From: an uncultured Gemmiger sp.
GTDB taxonomy: Bacteria > Bacillota > Clostridia > Oscillospirales > Ruminococcaceae
DNA length: 37,070 nucleotides
NCBI GenBank assembly: GCA_944382835.1
Contig: CALWNP010000078.1
Location: 1 to 37,070 of the forward strand
Direction of reading: 5' to 3'
Shown here: piece by piece, positions 33,692 to 37,070 of the stretch
How positions within the stretch are numbered: the stretch's first letter is position 1
Layout: each line of letters begins with the position of its first letter
Notes under the pieces: generated by a model
Database searches by the model: none
What the model was told of the DNA's origin: nothing
The model's input: the letters and a program-made list of their open reading frames with translations, nothing else
Position numbers and translations under genes: made by a program

Positions 33692-34612
33692 TTAAAGTTG
33701 CCCGATTTCCTGCAAAAATTCGGTAACCGTTCTGCGATACAGTGTCGGGTCAGAATCGTAGCTCATGGCATGGGCTGCCTGCTCAAACACCTGCATCCGC
33801 TTTAGTCCCTTGGTTTTGGCGTCATAGTTGACCTGAAGCATCCAAAATGGAACATAAGTATCCTGGGCGCCATGGATGAACAACATCGGCATTTCACTCT
33901 TTGCCACTGCTGCCGCAGGTCGAATGCCGGGAAACCACACTCCGGTGCGGATCCATGCCACCAGATAACACAGCGGCAGCAGCAGACGCGGCGGCAGATG
34001 ATAAACAGTACGCATAACAAACGCAAGCTGGTCGCTCAGATCCGAATAACCGCAATCCTCCACCACAAAAGCCAGATTCGGGTCCATGGCACTGTGCAGC
34101 ATGACGGTTGCCGCCCCCATCGAGACACCGTGGGTGCCGAGAATGCAATCCTGCCCATACCGCTGCCGGACCCAGGCACATACAGTTTCCAGATCCTCGG
34201 CTTCGCACTTTCCCATGGTGGTGGGACGGCGATCCGACTGACCAAAATTGCGGTGATCGTAGAGTACCGTGGTATACCCCAAAGAGCGAAACAGAATGGC
34301 ATAGCTCAGCTCTGCATCACGGTTTGTGGCATGGCCATGCACCATCACCACCACCCGGGCCGGGCCGTCCGACTGCACAGACGGCGCCGGAAGTACCATG
34401 CCACACAAGCGATAACCGTAGCGGCTTTGCAAAGAGAACTCTTCCTGCGGCCAGGATCGGTATTCTTCCTCCGAAACGCCGCAGCGCGCCAGCTCCTCCT
34501 TGCGGGTCTCTTCCGGGTCAAAGCGAGTGGGATTGAGGGCAAAATCCGAGAGTTTCCACCCCAAAACAAACGCCAAAAGAACCAGTAAAATCAGCACCAT
34601 CAGCCAAATCAT
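33692..34612 (-). CDS. Membrane-anchored alpha/beta hydrolase
   Basis: 306 residues with an N-terminal hydrophobic anchor (about 2-19) and an alpha/beta hydrolase domain resembling YqkD/BEM46-type serine hydrolases. The triad is S164 in GVSMGA, D251 in HGAQDTYVP and H281 in AAHAMSY; the oxyanion segment is VHGHATNRDA. The substrate is unknown. It is the first gene of a three-gene unit with the VanZ-like protein and the penicillin-binding protein. Its promoter carries an inverted repeat over the -10. Confidence 0.9.
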   Translation of the reverse strand: MIWLMVLILLVLLAFVLGWKLSDFALNPTRFDPEETRKEELARCGVSEEEYRSWPQEEFSLQSRYGYRLCGMVLPAPSVQSDGPARVVVMVHGHATNRDAELSYAILFRSLGYTTVLYDHRNFGQSDRRPTTMGKCEAEDLETVCAWVRQRYGQDCILGTHGVSMGAATVMLHSAMDPNLAFVVEDCGYSDLSDQLAFVMRTVYHLPPRLLLPLCYLVAWIRTGVWFPGIRPAAAVAKSEMPMLFIHGAQDTYVPFWMLQVNYDAKTKGLKRMQVFEQAAHAMSYDSDPTLYRRTVTEFLQEIGQL

Positions 34613-34638
34613 TGTCCTTTTCCCTCCTGTCCCGGATT

Positions 34639-34676
34639 CTTGCTACTAGCATAGCAAGTTTCCCCTTCCTTTGCAA
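34639..34676 (-). promoter_or_regulatory. Promoter of the hydrolase operon with overlapping inverted repeat
   Basis: Minus strand: -35 TTGCAA (34671-34676), 17-base spacer, -10 TATGCT (34648-34653). A perfect inverted repeat, CTTGCTA-6-TAGCAAG (34639-34658), spans the -10, a typical position for a repressor. The regulator is unknown. Confidence 0.55.
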
Positions 34677-34704
34677 CCGCATAGAAAATCTATGGTACAA
34701 ACAC

Positions 34705-34731
34705 AAAAGGCCGGAGCCTTACGGCCCCGGC
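34705..34731 (-). terminator. Terminator of groESL
   Basis: A nine-bp GC-rich stem with one G-U pair (34723-34731 with 34710-34718) has a GTAA loop. TTTTGTGTTTG follows on the minus strand. It begins about 30 bases after the groEL stop. Confidence 0.9.
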
Positions 34732-34760
34732 ACATCTGTATGCGGGTGATGGAGAAATGA

Positions 34761-36416
<1,656 letters not shown>

Positions 36417-36449
36417 TCACTGTAACAGTGTGGATGAAATCAAAACCAA

Positions 36450-36749
<300 letters not shown>

Positions 36750-36781
36750 CTATTTAGATAAATTTAGTTTAGCTAATTCAT

Positions 36782-36808
36782 TTAGCACTCTGTTCTCCTG
36801 AGTGCTAA
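36782..36808. promoter_or_regulatory. CIRCE operator (HrcA site)
   Basis: A perfect CIRCE, TTAGCACTC-N9-GAGTGCTAA, with no mismatch. It lies just downstream of the groES -10, so bound HrcA would block the start of transcription until heat shock. hrcA itself is not in the window. Confidence 0.97.
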
Positions 36809-36812
36809 ATAC

Positions 36813-36841
36813 ATTGTAGTCATTTGTGGGCAAAAAATCAA
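36813..36841 (-). promoter_or_regulatory. Promoter of groESL
   Basis: Minus strand: -35 TTGATT (36836-36841), 17-base spacer, -10 TACAAT (36813-36818). Transcription starts inside the CIRCE element. Confidence 0.82.
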
Positions 36842-36860
36842 CCCCCAGAACTATAAAATT

Positions 36861-36885
36861 TTTGTGAACATAACATTTTCACGAA
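36861..36885. promoter_or_regulatory. Inverted repeat upstream of the groESL promoter
   Basis: Arms TTTGTGAA (36861-36868) and TTCACGAA (36878-36885) match at seven of eight positions around a nine-base spacer, about 20 bases before the -35. The spacing differs from Rex sites, and it is not a CtsR direct repeat. The rest of 36842-36997 is AT-rich with nothing else recognised. Confidence 0.35.
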
Positions 36886-36997
36886 TTAGCGAAAATTATT
36901 TTATGATTTTCCCAGAATTTTATTTTGACATGTTCTGTATAGAGAGATCTTGCCACTCCGTTCTGACAAAATTCCGGTGTTTTCTCAAAAATGGCAA

Positions 36998-37070
36998 ATC
37001 GAGTAGGAGGCTACCCATTAGTTGAGCAGCCGTCCTCTCACACCACCGTGCGTACCGTTCGGTACACGGC
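36998..37070 (-). mobile_element. 3' end of a group II intron (domains V and VI), continuing beyond the window
   Basis: On the minus strand the window edge opens inside a domain V hairpin: GCCGTGTACC, loop GAAC, GGTACGCACGGT with the two-base GC bulge. Domain VI follows (37040-36998): AGGA/TCCT and GGCT/AGCC paired segments, an AACTAAT loop, and an unpaired A seven bases from the end as branch point. The intron would end ...CTCGAT at 36998, fitting the group II 3' AY rule. The 3' exon begins TTGCCATTTTTG. The ACGGTGG strand of domain V suggests a CGC-type triad as in class C introns, but its partner lies outside. Any reverse transcriptase gene would also lie beyond 37070. Confidence 0.8.

Noticed and set aside
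36925-36953. TTGACA on the plus strand as a promoter reading into the group II intron region
   Set aside because: No acceptable -10 lies at 16-18 bases; the nearest TATAGA is only 7 bases away.

Overview
The window looks like chromosomal DNA of a Gram-positive anaerobe of class Clostridia, most likely a gut Oscillospiraceae/Ruminococcaceae relative. The reasons are a reverse rubrerythrin, a tricistronic gerA-type spore germination operon, a T-box in front of alaS, a CIRCE operator in front of groESL, a fused SecDF, and moderately high GC (judged by eye, not computed). Species cannot be named from the sequence. Most genes are on the minus strand in tight, often overlapping operons.

Layout from left to right. 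1-111: partial tRNA-Gly with its promoter. 173-5903 (minus): lipid kinase, lon, engB, a methyltransferase and hslO, a housekeeping and protein quality-control operon. 6126-6815 (plus): a DUF421 membrane protein. 6887-7426 (minus): reverse rubrerythrin with a consensus promoter and two palindromes. 7560-8099 (minus): Gx-transporter/HepI-like membrane protein. 8385-11609 (plus): DUF4358 lipoprotein, MBOAT acyltransferase and DHHW protein, a probable extracytoplasmic acylation system and the most interesting accessory locus. 11680-15042 (minus): gerA, gerB and gerC homologues. 15109-16139 (plus): a second DUF421 gene and a DUF4363 gene.

16119-20300 (minus): nrdR, secDF and an AspT-type aminotransferase. 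20500-20583: tRNA-Leu with its own promoter and terminator. 20698-23620 (plus): a DUF6311 polytopic protein and an RluA-family pseudouridine synthase. 23730-31122 (minus): alaS, a HIT protein, an APRT-like phosphoribosyltransferase, comEC, holA and a Toprim/DUF4093 protein, behind a T-box with Ala specifier GCC. 31453-34612 (minus): alpha/beta hydrolase, VanZ-like protein and a class B penicillin-binding protein. 34761-36734 (minus): groES-groEL under CIRCE control. 36998-37070: the 3' end of a group II intron (minus strand) that runs off the window.

Most of the window is core housekeeping. The parts worth a second look are the MBOAT/DHHW/DUF4358 locus, the germination locus with its divergent DUF421-DUF4363 pair, and a ComEC whose C-terminal domain has lost its metallo-beta-lactamase motif. 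Several compact regulatory arrangements also stand out: a terminator inside a convergent gene, a ribosome site inside a hairpin, and a promoter overlapping a stop codon.
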